From: Isoetes taiwanensis
Taxonomy: Eukaryota; Streptophyta; Lycopodiopsida; Isoetales; Isoetaceae
DNA length: 64,000 bases
NCBI GenBank assembly: GCA_021234155.1
Contig: JAJEKV010000034.1
Coordinates: forward strand, 10,121,614-10,185,613
Direction of reading: 5' to 3'
The first letter of the stretch is position 1. Each line of letters begins with the position of its first letter. The notes beneath the pieces are model-generated. The model worked only from the letters and a program-made list of their open reading frames with translations. It ran no database searches and was not told the DNA's origin. Below, piece by piece: positions 1 to 12,414 of the stretch. The position numbers were made by a program, and so were the translations under genes.

Positions 1-1234
1 TATTCCCTGAGTTCAGTTTTGTTGTAAGTTGATTATTGTATCCCCTGACCTTATTTTCTCCTCAAGGTGATCTGTGTAGGTTTCTCTTTTTAGCTCCAGT
101 AATGTTATCTGGTGGTGAACTTACGGTCACTTGATCTCTTAGGCGTAGTTTGCGTTTAACTTCTGTTATATAGTTTAGACTCCCAGATTATTTGGTGCTC
201 CCTCAAACATTATCGCTTATTTCATGATTGATTTTTAATAGTATACGCGGTTTGCTAATTGCTTATTCCCTTCTAATTGCTAATTGGTGCAGTGCGCTAA
301 ATTGTTCATTCCCTTCTAGAGTTTAGCCCTTTAAACTTTGTAATTTTTTCCTTCTTAATCCAAGGTTTTCTTGTTCATGTTCGGATCTCCTAGTCTCTTG
401 ATATTTATGCTTTTCCTTTGTGTCTTTGTTCTATTGATCTGAAATTTATTTTCTTTGTTAATACATTACTTTCTAAGATTTCTATGGTGAAAAGCGTTAA
501 AATTTGGTTTTGTCCTTTGCTTTCGCATGTAGCTTAACTTGTTACCCTTCTCGGGGCTAATATAGTTCGGTTCTCTTTTTGCAGTAACCGGTTGAACCCT
601 CCACGTGGTATCTTGGTTTCGTTATGAGCATAGTGACTGCTCAAATTCTACTGATTCTACATAAGTGGTGATATTCTACCAAACTATGATGTATTCTAGC
701 TTTGTTCTGCAGACCAATTATGTGACACTTTGGGTTTATGCTTCAAAGATATATGCTGCTTAAATACTTTTTGAATCTTATATGGGTTTCATATACTCCA
801 TGATTACCATGTTTACATATTGTGGGTTACTGTTTTACTATGTGTTGTGCACCTCTTGTGCAACTACTTTATGTCCAACGCATATTTCAGACTTCATACT
901 TCTAGTATACACTTGTTAATCTTAAATGTTTCAGTACATTTTGTCCACATAATTTACCTTTTTTGCTGTTATATGAGTAAACATTATTTTCATTATTTTC
1001 TTTATTTGCTGTTATATGGGTAGTACATTATGTTTTAGCCTTACAATCTGAAGGATTTTGTCAGTCCCTATATTATTAATCATTTTATTCCTCTTCTTCT
1101 CCAGTCTATTTATTACATAAGGCTTAGATAAGTTATGGCACCTAAGCTTATCTAGGGTTGCAAGTTTAAAGAATTTTTATTCCAAAAGGAATCTTGAGTC
1201 TTAAATGTCTGAGTATCTGGCTGGTATATCTCAG

Positions 1235-1236
<2 letters not shown>
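1..1236. other. T-rich noncoding DNA, no gene recognised
   Basis: The stretch is AT-rich with many short T runs on the plus strand. All reading frames are short and none resembles a known protein. It could be intron, UTR or old transposon debris; nothing seen decides between them. Confidence 0.5.

Positions 1237-1271
<35 letters not shown>
1237..1271 (-). repeat. 35-nt T tract, possible retroposon poly(A) tail
   Basis: There are 35 uninterrupted T on the plus strand. Read on the minus strand this is a poly(A) tail following moderately GC-balanced sequence (about 1272-1520), as expected for a non-LTR retroposon or processed RNA insertion. I found no clear target-site duplication and did not recognise the body, so a simple-sequence expansion is equally possible. 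Confidence 0.4.
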
Positions 1272-1443
1272 CTGGATGTTCCTCCAACGCTATGGTCAAA
1301 AACACTCTATCGAAGGCGATCGTCTAGAATCTCAAAGGCTCAAAGCTTGCATCTTTATACCATCGACGACTTTGGCTGAGTATCCGGCAGTGCGTCCCGA
1401 TGCCATTACCAGACCAGAATGCCTAAATGAGAAGAATAAAATC

Positions 1444-1483
1444 TTCATCCAAAACTGCATGTGTTCATCCAAAACTGCATGTG
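1444..1483. repeat. 20-bp tandem duplication
   Basis: Two exact adjacent copies of a 20-bp unit beginning ttcatccaaaactgc, at 1444-1463 and 1464-1483. A slippage or small insertion scar; no function inferred. Confidence 0.85.
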
Positions 1484-1547
1484 CTCAGCAACTGTGGCAA
1501 GCATGCCGAGGATAAGCTAGAATAAGAAATCTTGGGGACAGATAGCC

Positions 1548-1962
1548 TAAGGCTCTTTTTCCACGGTAGTCTTATTTCTAAAAGTCACATATTTAATCAA
1601 ATGATGTTTTGCCACCTATTTTCTTAAAAAAATTTCACTTTTCCACTATGAAAATAATACATGTCTTTTTTAGGTTCGGGATAGGTTTGGATTGTTAATG
1701 GAGTCTTATTTTATTCCAGGGGATTTCCCCTGCCATAAAATAAGACACCTAGTTTTATTTGAAATATAACTAAAAATAAGACGTGTCTTATTTTTTCATG
1801 GTTTTCCACTAGTATTTTAGTGGTGTCATATTTTATGACTACTATGCAGTGGAAAAGCAAGATTCAATTTGTGTGTCTTACTTTTAGCCTTGGAGTCACA
1901 AATGATGTCATATATGATATATGGCAGTCGTATTTTGCGACTACTGTGGAAAAAGGGCCTTA
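1548..1962. mobile_element. MITE-like element with 24-bp terminal inverted repeats
   Basis: The ends are inverted copies: the left end begins TAAGGCTCTTTTTCCAC and the right end, reverse complemented, begins TAAGGCCCTTTTTCCAC. About 22 of 24 bp match. The interior is AT-rich, noncoding and contains further subterminal gtggaaa/tttccac motifs. Length is 415 bp. The target duplication is ambiguous: TAA/TTA next to GGC ends would suggest a Harbinger-like element, while AGCC flanks the longer TIR. Superfamily not assigned. Confidence 0.65.
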
Positions 1963-2178
1963 AGCCACGAAATCCCAAAGCCCCAAAATCATAGCAAATT
2001 AATTTTCTGAAATTTTTGGATTATCGGAATTTTTTTCCGGCATCCAAAACACCCTAAAATCTTAGGAAATCAATTAAAAAAAAATTCCAAAAATATTTTC
2101 CACCATGCCGGAAAATCTCAAATTAACAAGATTGATTGATATTTGCTATTGGCAGGTATCTGAAGACAGTGACGAGAC

Positions 2179-2372
2179 CATAGACAATTAAGGTAGCTAC
2201 ATGCCATAGACAATTAAGGTAGCTACACATGTAGCAGCAACACAATATTAATTATGAAATGAACCCTACATTCATTGCATTGTATATTTACGTTTGCTAA
2301 GTTTGTTTAACACAGTGGTCTTTACCATAAAAGGGAGCATAAATTTATTTAACACAGTGGTCTTTACCATAA
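2179..2372. repeat. Short direct duplications (23 and 25 bp)
   Basis: A 23-bp unit starting catagacaattaaggt occurs at 2179-2201 and 2205-2227. A 25-bp unit starting tttaacacagtggtc occurs at 2306-2330 and 2348-2372, with a shorter partial copy after it. Noncoding AT-rich context. Confidence 0.75.
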
Positions 2373-2680
2373 CACAGCAAACAGTGGTCTTAAGTTCTGT
2401 TTGAATCAGATCATGCTAAGCCATAACTGAAGTTCATTATTTGCAAGTGTTCAGACGAATACTAAAGATTCAGTAACTCATTTCCGTTTCAAAACAAGCC
2501 CGAGGGCTGATACAAAAGATGGCACATGGGCCGTTCACCAAAAAATATTGACCCGCAGGCCACAATCTAGATCATCATTGGCATGAGGGAAGTTCTACAG
2601 TTACATCAGCCAAAAAGAGTAGGAGAAGAGTGGGAGGCGAAGTCGTCCAGTGGCGCCATTGCATAGATGAGTGGAAGCAA

Positions 2681-2902
2681 TCAAGGACCAACATGGCTCT
2701 GAAATAAAACGATGTCTTCTTCAGTGACCACAATCTGGCAGTGGATCAGATCAGTGTCACAACGAGCCCTTTCAACCTGAGATACTATTTCGGGAGACAC
2801 CTCAACATGCAAAGAGGATCCTACAGCACGGATAACCTCTGCTGGTGTAACAGGCAATTGCGAATGGTGAAAAAATTCGGAGTTGTTGACGTAGTTGAGC
2901 TG
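2681..2902 (-). pseudogene. Possible terminal exon or exon relic (hypothetical)
   Basis: On the minus strand an open frame of about 74 codons runs from 2902 to a TGA at 2681-2683. Its upstream edge is a plausible splice acceptor (ccctag before the first codon). The translated composition is protein-like, ending in a segment rich in V, E, I and D (for example EEDIVLFQSHVGP). I do not recognise the family. No start codon or other exon is seen, and a frame of this length can arise by chance. Treat it as a weak candidate for a last exon or relic. Confidence 0.2.
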
Positions 2903-3884
2903 CTAGGGATGGGACAATTACTCGCCGTTTCCCAGGCGAGGGCGCCCCCCTTCTACCGGACCTGGCAGTGTCCCAGGTCGGGCCACATCCAGGGAAACTC
3001 ATCCGGCGTGATTGATCCATGTTCACGGATGTGCGTGATACGTTAATCCAAGAAAAATCGTTAGTTTATCCTAGAAATCTACAAGATAATAGAATGAGAT
3101 AACAGAAGCTGGAACTTACCTGCAGCGCTTCGAGTTACCTGATTAAGAATACTCCAGCCCTCTACTTCGACAATGAACTCCAAATTTAAAGGCCAAAGGA
3201 AATGATTGGTCTGGCGCGGCCTGGGCAAAGTTCGATTTCCAAAAAGCTTCGTCTTAAAGGCCGAATTCTTCCCTATGAGCCCAGGCGAGAGAGGTTAGAA
3301 GCGATTAGGGCGAATCTTGGATTGAAGAATTAGGAGGGTTTATGGATCACGGCTGGAAATTCGGCAAAGGTGGGCCAATTTGGGGACGGTATCCGTTACC
3401 CTAGGGCACGGTAGCTGGCAACCATGAGGACGTAGGGGGCCTCGGGCATGGCGAAAACGGTGAAGGCGTGAAGGCCTTCATTGATGCATGGTCCTCGATC
3501 GTGAGAGACTGGCGGACATACACAGTGTTAAGTGCCGTGTCAGCTGACACACTCGGCGTCATCGCGAGTCCATAAAATTTGTCGAGGCGGGTTCGGTGGT
3601 ATATCTGTGAATGGGGATATCGAAATAACGATAGGGGTTCCTAGACCCCCCCGGTTCACGACGCTATAACTTTTTAACCTTAGAGAATCTGAGCAAATTT
3701 TATTCTACAATGTTGTAGATAAGTTCATTAGGTAGCCAAAACACCTGGCGGACGTCTGCGCGCACAAATGTACCTGGAGTTACAAGGATTTGCCTCTTAA
3801 GTGCGCGAAATATGGCAACCATACCCTAATTGTAAAAGGCGAGGATCCCTTGCACTTGAAAAGATCTACTATATCTCTAAATTA
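2903..3884. other. Noncoding stretch, nothing recognised
   Basis: Mixed-composition DNA, more GC-rich around 3200-3600. No frame of interest, no terminal repeats and no similarity to the retrotransposons to the right was noticed. Confidence 0.4.
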
Positions 3885-4189
3885 CTTCAAGGTGCTTAAA
3901 TAAGTTATGCACTTCTAAAATAATGGAAGTTCTAGCTATATTAAGAAGCAAACTTGGCACAATCTATCATAAGATAACATAATAAGATTTTTAATGAACG
4001 TGTTACTATCTAATGGATATGATACACTATTCGTCTAAATTCTTCAAGGTGCTTAAATAAGTTATGCACTTCTAAAATAACAGAAATTCTAGCTATATTA
4101 AGAAGCAAACTTGGCACAATCTATGATAAGATAACATAATAAGATTTTTAATGAACGTGTTCTTATCTAATGATATGATACACATACAC
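3885..4189. repeat. 157-bp-period tandem duplication
   Basis: The segment from cttcaaggtgcttaaataag (3885) recurs from 4042 with a handful of substitutions and one small indel. Both copies run through 'agaagcaaacttggcacaa' and end near 'gatatgatacac'. It is a local tandem duplication in AT-rich noncoding DNA. A weaker roughly 57-bp pair follows at 4195-4300 (atcttgta(a/g)tgcat...). Confidence 0.85.
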
Positions 4190-4299
4190 TGCACCAAATC
4201 TTGTAATGCATTTACCAGGCCTTTTACAGTTACATGTTCAGATCTTGTAGTGCATCTACCATGCTTTTTAAAGTTGCATGATGTTGTGCAAGACACAAA

Positions 4300-6660
4300 T
4301 GCATGATGTTATATAGGACACAATGACAAAATATGGAGATGACCTTGCTAGATGGATATATGTAGTATAGTTAAGTGAGGGGCATTCCGAGAATAGCAGC
4401 ATTCTATCAGCATGATATCTTCAAACAAAGTGTCACATAGAGATGCAGATCTCATCTGTGCAGAACAAGGATTAATTTCCGAGGTATGGATCTGGTTTTT
4501 GAATGTACTTGCAAAATAATTTTGGATGAAAAGGCTTTTATTCTTCTATGCCTGGCCAGCATGATTGAATGGAATGCCAAATGCTTTGATTCCTGCTTCA
4601 GTGCTATTTATCTAAAAAGGAACAATTAGAATATTGCAATTTACCATCTGCCATTGCAATTTGGGGTTAAATTTTGTTATATCAAGGTTGCTGTCTACCA
4701 GATAATTTGGCCTTAGCAAAAGCTGAAATGGGAAATCTCTTTGTGTCTTAAAAACACCGTGTTCCTTTGCTATCAGAACTTGTCTATCTCAATTAAAACC
4801 AAGCCCTGCCTATGATATGTGTTTACAATACCTGCAAAGAAAAAAATCAGTCTTTCTGCTCTGATTCTAATGATATATACGCTGCCATAGTCCAAGAAGA
4901 CACTGCCTAAGCAATCCGAAGCCCTAATCATCAGCCATAGTCGCCATTCTTCTGCCAGAAAACCGCCTGTGTTAAAGATGGAACCTGAAAAAACAAAAAT
5001 AGAGGGGAGGAGACGGTTGATTCGCCCAGGCCATAAATCATTCTGCCATAACTTTGTTCACTTTCTGCCATACCCTAAATCCCCTGACCCTTCCGTCTGC
5101 CTTCTGCCACACCTAACTGCCCGGCCGCGCACAGATCCGATGCCCTAAACCCGGCCGCCTGTTCGTAGCAAGGAAAAAAAGAAATGAAAAGGAAAAAAAG
5201 TTATCAAGAATGATCAAATACAGGTTATACGAAAAATCAAAACATTTTTGCTCATGATGGTGCACATGGCATGATGGATAAATGGTGTGGCTATCAACTG
5301 CTAGATCATGAGTTCAAGTCCACGTGAAGACATGCTTTTCTCCAACATGCATTTGTGTATTATTGAAGATAGCTTTTTGAGGACCAAATCCTATGTTATC
5401 CCATTATGAAATTGAAGATAAGGTTTTATGCAAGAGATGGATATCGCCCACTTTATTGGCTCCCGAAATTGGGTCAAACCGCCGGCGGGTTAAAACGGCG
5501 AACCTGGATTCGCCTGAGTGAACCCGATTATGTTGACGTGGCGAGGTGGTTTTACCCACCGGGGTTCACCCAAGCGAACCCGAACCGGGGTTAAGCCGGG
5601 GGCGCGCTTATGGGCAGTCGGATCCTGGGCGAGGATGGCGGTCGTAAAGGCCCCGCCAGTTCGCAAAAAGCGAACCCAAACGGCCCATTGTGCCCCCAAA
5701 TATTTTCGGCAAATTCTTGCAATCCGAGTTCGTTTCGTCCAAATCCGACCCAGCTGTCTAATTGGATTGAAAGGGTTTTAAATTCCGACAGAAAGTACCT
5801 GATTTTCATAGCCGGAACTGTGAAATTAAGATCAACCATGGCAGAGAATTTCACGGCAAGAAGAAGCACCCTGTTTGAGCAATTGCTTAAAATCGCCCAA
5901 TTGTATCGGCGTAGGCGTGGCGATTAAAATGCTCGCATAATCGAACGAGATCAAATCCGCATTTCTAAAGGCGTAATTTTTTGCACGCAACCCGGAGGAG
6001 ATACATGCACGGAAGATCGACATTTGATGCTCGATTTACGGATGCATCCCCTTTTTTCCATCCGGATTTACGCATATACCCAATATAAATCGCATTTCTT
6101 AAAAAAATTCCGGCTCTATTACGTTTTCATAGTGAAGATCCGGTTAAAGATGGCGGCTTGGATGTCGGATTGCCGGAAATAGGAATAGGATTCTCTGACC
6201 ATCTGGTTATCTATGCTAGCAATAGTACTCCAGGTGCTTTGTTTCTTCCAAGAACAAGCCTGCGAGGCCAAGCTAACAGCCGGAACAACTGTGGAGCTGC
6301 TTCTGGGGAATCTAAGCTTGCAATCTTCTCTTACTCGCCTGCAAGTCATTTTTTTCCTCCCAAGTTGCCTCATAGACACGAAGCAAAACAGCTCCACTGC
6401 CGCTGCAACAACAAATTTCTCACGATTTGGCACAGACCGACCAGTAAAACTGAATTTAGCCATGAAAAACCATGAGCAAAACAGAGCATTCAGGAATATA
6501 GCCAGCCAGACTTTTAATTGAGCAATGCTCGGCCGGACGAAATAAGGACTTATTACACGCTTCCTTACACAAATCAATGCAATATACTTGAGCCAGTACC
6601 ACAAATCAGGCTAACTTTTGGGTTCGCTTAGGCGAACCCAGCCCCTGCCCTTGCTGATCC
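4300..6660. other. Noncoding DNA; no supported gene
   Basis: Several 60-160-codon frames exist (the longest is on the minus strand, 6119-6604) but none has a recognisable motif and most overlap in antiparallel frames, as expected by chance. Around 5480-5660 and 6617-6640 there are repeated ggttcgc/gcgaaccc words in both orientations, including ggttcgcttaggcgaaccc near 6620, which looks like an inverted-repeat remnant. No boundaries could be drawn. Confidence 0.4.
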
Positions 6661-6704
6661 GACCTCCGACCTGCCAGCGTTCGCAATTTCCTGATCTCAG
6701 GATC

Positions 6705-8589
6705 TACAGCCAAACAATTTCCTGATTTCCTGATTAAAATTAGTGCATCCATTGTTGGTGAAGAGAGAGAACATTATCATAAGCTCTTTGAAGAATTTAG
6801 GGATGTATTTGCTTGGACATACCGTGACATGGTGGGAATAGATCCAGAGTTGTGTGTACATAGAATTCCTTTAGTTAGTGGGTCTACTCCAGTCCGTCAA
6901 CGTCCATATCGTATGAATCCAAATTACTCTAAGGAAGTGAAACAAGAGATCGATAGCTTGTTAGAAGCTGGCTTCATAGAACCTATAGAAACAAGTGAGT
7001 GGCTGTCACCTATCGTCATAGTTCCCAAAAAGAATAAAAAAATAAGAGTATGTGTTGACTACCGGAAACTTAACAGTGCCACAGTGAAGGATGGTTTCCC
7101 TTTACCTTTAACGGATGCTGTACTAGATACAGTCACAGGACATGAATGTTACTCCTTCCTTGATGGATACAGTGGCTATAATCAGGTACGCATTGCTCCA
7201 GAAGATCGCCATAAAACTGCATTTGTCACGGAGTGGGGATGTTTCGTTTACAAAGTAATGCCATTTGGACTTTGCAATGCACCTGCCACGTTTCAACGAG
7301 TAGTAACCACAGCTTTTAAAGATTACCTAAGAGAATTTATAGAAGTATTCCTTGATGATTTTAGTGTTTTTGGTTCTAGGCAAGCTCACTTGAGTAAATT
7401 GAGATGTTGCTTTGAATGTTGTAGACAATTTGGAATATCTCTAAACCCATATAAATGTACTTTTGGGGTGACACATGGAGTGTTATTGGGAAGAATTGTT
7501 TGTAGAGATGGTTTAGCTGTAGATCCTGGGAAAGTTGAAGTGATATCAGACTTAAGGCCTCCAGTAAAGGTAAAAGAATTGCAAGCTTTCTTAGGACATA
7601 TTGGCTATCATAGAAGATTCATTAGACACTATGCTGAGATTGCTCTACCATTGACCAAATTACTTAAAAAAGAGAATGAATATATCTGGACAAGGGAATG
7701 TCAGATTGCCTTTGAGAAATTAAAGCAAGCTTTAATTTCAGCACCTATTCTAAGAGGGCCCTGTTGGGATAAAGTCTTTCATGTTCACGTTGATGCATCT
7801 GCATATGCCATAGGGAGCATCTTGACACAACCTGATGAGAATGGGTGGGACCATCCTGTGTATTACGCTAGCCGTCAACTCAACAATGCTGAAAAAAATT
7901 ATTGCACTACTGAAAGAGAGGGGTTGGGAATGATTTACTCCGTGCAAAAATATAGGCACTATTTGTTAGGCAAAGAGTTTGTATTCTATGTAGATCATCA
8001 GGCACTCAAATATCTGATCCTTAAGCCTTGCCGAACAGGAAGAGTAGCGCGTTGGCTTTTAATATTGCAAGAATTCCAATTTAAGGTAGTGCTAAAACCT
8101 GGTCACTCACATGCACCTGCGGACCATCTATCAAGAATCATGGAAGATAATCCAATTAGAGGTATAGATGATGACATGCCTGATGCTTCCCTGTTTGAAG
8201 TTACCCTCCTACCTGAATGGTATGCTAACATCGTGGAATATTTAGAGAGTGGAGAGTGTCCCAAGGATATGACAAATGTTAATAAACGAAGACTCATCTT
8301 TCAGGCTGCACCTTATACATTAATTGCAGGACACTTATACCGTATAGGGAGAGATGGTATATTGAGGCGTTGTTTACTGCCACATGAAGTTCAGAGAGTG
8401 ATAGCCTCGTGCCACGAATCACCTTATGGAGGGCATTTTGTATCCGATGTTACTGCACGTAAGATCTTGCAAGCAGGCTATTGGTGGCCATCCCTTTTTA
8501 GAGATACTGCAACCTTTATCAAATCATGTGACCCTTGCCAACGAGTTGGTAGGCCTACAAGACGTGACGTAATGCCCCCACTTATGTAA
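6705..8589 (+). pseudogene. pol: Tat-like Ty3/gypsy pol fragment: RT-RNase H-integrase zinc finger
   Basis: A single uninterrupted frame. An in-frame ATG lies at 6829, but coding continues upstream to about 6705 with a DVFAW motif typical of the reverse-transcriptase entry of non-chromovirus (Tat/Athila-like) Ty3 elements. Reverse transcriptase follows with VDYRKLN, the MPFGLCNAPATF block and the catalytic VFLDDF. RNase H follows (VHVDAS, TTERE, DHQALKY), then the integrase HHCC finger (H..H then CDPC). The frame stops straight after the finger, so the DDE core, protease and gag are missing and no LTR of this element is seen nearby. It is a truncated fragment, notable for about 600 codons without a lesion. 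Catalytic residues are intact by eye. Confidence 0.85.
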
Positions 8590-9773
8590 TCCACCAGAAT
8601 GGACCAAACCCTAAGCTGAGCAGAATGCAAAATATATGCATCAGGCTGCGCCACACTCTACCAGCAAATAGATTAAACACAAATTGCAGATGAAGAATGG
8701 AACGAGAGATCAAATACACCTCAATTGCATAACCAAATCATAATCAATATAATCTGGAGGTTCATCCTCCTCTTCCTTATTTTTTTCTTCCATGGAAGAT
8801 GCACTCTACAACAACAATAGATAATCTTCTTTCAAGAGCAAGAGTGAGAGAGAGAATGAGGAGACGTACCCCTCCTCTTAAACTTACACAACAAATCTCC
8901 TCCATTCATCTTTAAGCAATCTCCACCATTAGATCTCCAATAACTTACATGTCTCCTAGGATTGCGCCACCTCACCCCCATGCTTTAACCATTGAAAAGG
9001 ACTTTTGTACACCTTCAAGTCCATAAGTTCAACTTCAATACATCATAAATGCTTCATCCCCAATATTTTCATATTTTTTACATTTTCTCCATATTACACC
9101 CATATTATTCTCCATTTTTGCACACATTTCACCAATTTAGGCACATCATGAAAAAATAGTCAAGAAAAAACGCACAACAATATAATATGAGCACTCGAAA
9201 CCTTGCTATATAGATACAACATGAGTACTAAGAGTAGTAATAGTGTGACTCGGGCAAAGAGAAAGGATTGGAACTGTTGGATAATAGTTATTATTTGAAT
9301 TTGGAGATCAAATAAGTTTTAAGATTTGTTAGCATTTTTATTAGGAAGAAAACCTCACCCACTTGCCTATAAGCCACCACCTCATAAGGTGGGATGGATG
9401 AAGGCGAGGTGATAAAATATGCAGGAAAACTAGGTTGACAGAGCCCTCAACATTTCTCATTACCTTCAACACTAAATCTTCAATCTTCGAAGGTTGTAGT
9501 AGAAGACCCATTTTCTGCTTTCCATCAAGAACACTCATTAAACTATGTCTAGTTTCAAAGTATGGTACTTGTTTTAGTTGCTATGAGGCATTCCTACTTG
9601 CAGGCAACAGATTTACAGGTTGTTCTGAAGAAGTATTGTTCTATAGAGCTCTATAGAAGACAAATAGTGAAGGATTTTAAATTCACAATCAAATTGCATA
9701 AATACCTCGATATTTTAGAAATTGGATGTTTTATAGCAGATTTTGATCAGGACCATATACAGTGGAAGATATT
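8590..9773. other. Noncoding DNA after the pol fragment
   Basis: AT-rich, with a purine/pyrimidine-rich stretch near 8840-8900 (gagagagagaatgagg). The pol frame ends abruptly at 8589 next to TGTAATCC, so 8586-9250 could be an LTR or an unrelated insertion. I found no matching end or target duplication. Nothing else supported. Confidence 0.35.
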
Positions 9774-9974
9774 AACAGTTTATGCACTCTCTTATTCATT
9801 TCCTTTATGCCCTTCTAGTATGCTGCATTCTCCATCATTCTGTCTTCTACTACTTTCTCTGTGCTTCTATATTGCATTGCTTCTGACTTTCATAGTTAAA
9901 ACAGTTTATGCACTCTCTTATTCATTTTCTTTATGCCCTCCTAGTATATTGCATTCTCCAACATTCTGTCTTCC
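9774..9974. repeat. 126-bp-period direct repeat abutting element D
   Basis: About 75 bp beginning aacagtttatgcactctctt occurs at 9774-9848 and again at 9900-9974 with a few differences. The second copy ends exactly where the LTR of element D begins (9975). Confidence 0.75.
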
Positions 9975-11537
9975 TGTGATAGCTCCTAGTCGTATACGGT
10001 GCACTCACCGTATACAAACAGGAGTTCATCCCCCATACCAGCTCCATGCTGATACAGGGTCCTCCACAATCACTTCACCCGTAACGAGTCCCAGTGGGAA
10101 GAGTGAAGGGGTCATTTTACCCCGTCTCCCTCAGGGCCTACCTAGCTGCGGAAGCGTAAACATACATGTCAGTATACAACATAATCACATATCCACCTCG
10201 AAGGGTGGTGCACCAACATCTGCATAGACGATGATCAGCATCATACATAGGGGTCCTACCCAAGGCTCAGACTCGAGGGGAGGACTGACGGCTTGGGTCT
10301 CCAGAGTTCATTGCAGACAGAATTCATGGCAATGGATTTGGCTGGCATATGAACATGGCATAGGGTTGTCCACTCCATCCGCCCCTCCTGTGCACACTTT
10401 GCAGAGTAGGTTGAAGAGTGTTGGGACCTGACTGTAGCCCGCCAGATGCATAGCCAAAAGGGCTATTCCTGGGTTGCATCTTCCCAGTTCCGATGGGGCA
10501 GGTAGGGATCACTCCCTCCAGAGATCTACATGCTGACTCAAGGTGACTAGAGGGCCACTGCCCTTATTCGACTGAACCCACTGGAAAGTGTACACCACTT
10601 CACGGGTGTCGAGCCCATGCCTTACCCAGACTCAGTGGTAAGCCATTAGACCTAGTCACAATGATCCCCGGTAGGCCTTACACACCAGAGGGATCGTTCG
10701 AGAGTCAGAACACGAACCTCCTTGTTAGCCAGTCTGGCCCCTTCACCCACAACCAGGTGTGGTTCTTGTACACAAGCCGAATCTACAGTGTGCTAGAGAG
10801 GCTAATCTAGGAGCATCTACTACCAAGCTTTAGGTCTCTATCCCCCTTCCCAATACAAGGAATTCATAGAGATACATCATCCATATACATCACAGAAGAA
10901 CTAAAGAACTAGATCTAATCTATATCATAGAGTTAGGTTATTTAGTTAGAGTTCTGGTATCTAGGGATCTAGATGGCTGCTATGGGCAATTTAATATAGG
11001 CTAAACCTACTGATTCTATGACTAAAAGACGGTTTAGGCTATTAAATTGACTAAATACCTGATCCTTGAGTTGCTCCTCCTGACCTGAGTTCGACCATCC
11101 TGCTGAACTGCTCGAATCAAGGGAAACTAATGGTGCAATTCGCTCAGACAGAGCCTGGGAGGCGGATTTGGCCCTTGAAGCAGCCAAAACAGAGCTCTAA
11201 AACCCTAGGAACGAAAATGGCCAAATTAGGGTTTCTCCTACCTAAATAGACAAGGGGGGTAGGCTAGGGTTTCCAATTATCCCTTTTGGCATGTGGGATA
11301 ATTGGAAATGGGCCCACTTGCCTTTAATGGCTAGGTGGCAAAATGTGCCCACATGGAAAGGTGTGCCCACATTAATGTGCACATTGGTAAATGTGCACAT
11401 TAATATTAAATGCACATACCTAGCAAGTTGCCCCCTAGGGGCTACCCACCTGGTACACGTCAGTCGGAGTGGCGTGTACGCGTGACGAGGTGGTACAGTA
11501 TATGTCCTGGGACCGTATACTGTGCTGGAACATCACA
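9975..11537 (-). repeat. 3' LTR of element D
   Basis: Read on the minus strand it begins TGTGATGTTCCAGCAC at 11537 and ends at 9975 with a TGTGA/TCACA-type inverted end. Sequence and layout match the element A LTR (58516-60179), including the GTATAC palindromes near both ends and the TGTGCACATT repeats. About 1563 bp. A purine tract (caaggtggggagaa on the minus strand) lies just outside at 11538-11551, as expected for the start of plus-strand synthesis. Confidence 0.85.
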
Positions 11538-11551
11538 TTCTCCCCACCTTG

Positions 11552-12414
11552 AAATGATGCCGTCCGCAGCATTGTGGGTCTCCCCACCTTGGATCCAGTC
11601 TTCCTAATCTGCAATCAACCTGATGCATACAATATACTACTATAATACTTACACATTTATCAAGATTACCTTAAGGTAGTATTTTCAGAACATTATTACG
11701 TCATTATCTTATGAAATAACTTATCAATTGGTAACATCGTTAAACAAGTTACTCAATAGTTTACTTATCACGACAATTAAGTTTATCAAAATTTAAACAT
11801 TTCATATCTATAATTATTGTTCGGGGTACTCTTCATTCCTTGCAACACATTCCAACAAAATTTGTGTTGCAAGTCTTCGTAGCTCGACCTCCTTGCCCTC
11901 CGGATCGCTTTATTGGCCTGCAGGTCGACACTACGTTAGTACCATTTTAATTATTAATAAAATTTTGGTTATATGGTGACCACCCCACCTATCTACATGG
12001 ATGCATGGCTAATCTCCCGGCGTAGGAAGAGGGTGAATCTTCCATTATGGCCGTGGAGACAACAATGCCGCTCATGCCTACACCTTTAGTTGCCCAGCGT
12101 GAAGGATATCCTTCCCGTATATGGGGCGTGAAGGATAGATTCCTCCTATCAAAGCATATATGGGGCTAAAAGTGCATTTCCTATCAATGCATTCCTCAAT
12201 GACCTCCTTTCTCTCGAGGTCTTCTACTTCCGTGGGACAGAAGTAGACTTTCTAATCTACCTTCCACTCGTCCAAGCGGAAACGCGGTCATGCCTACATT
12301 GACATTACACCACGCCCTAGAGATCACCGTAGTGGTCTCATCATCGGTAACAATGCATGCGACCCATACCTAGCATAGGTTGCATGCGTAGATTAATCTT
12401 AACTATACATAGAA
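11552..12414 (-). other. 3' untranslated region of element D
   Basis: Noncoding, between the chromodomain stop and the purine tract. It aligns with 57650-58502 of element A, including a short hairpin (agtctacttc / gaagtagac) near 12225-12255. Confidence 0.7.

Noticed and set aside
2741-3046. 101-codon plus-strand ORF
   Set aside because: No motif and it overlaps the weak minus-strand exon candidate; neither is convincing and this one has no supporting signal.
6119-6604. 161-codon minus-strand ORF
   Set aside because: No recognisable motif, overlapping plus-strand frames of similar length, and unremarkable composition. Not supported as a gene.
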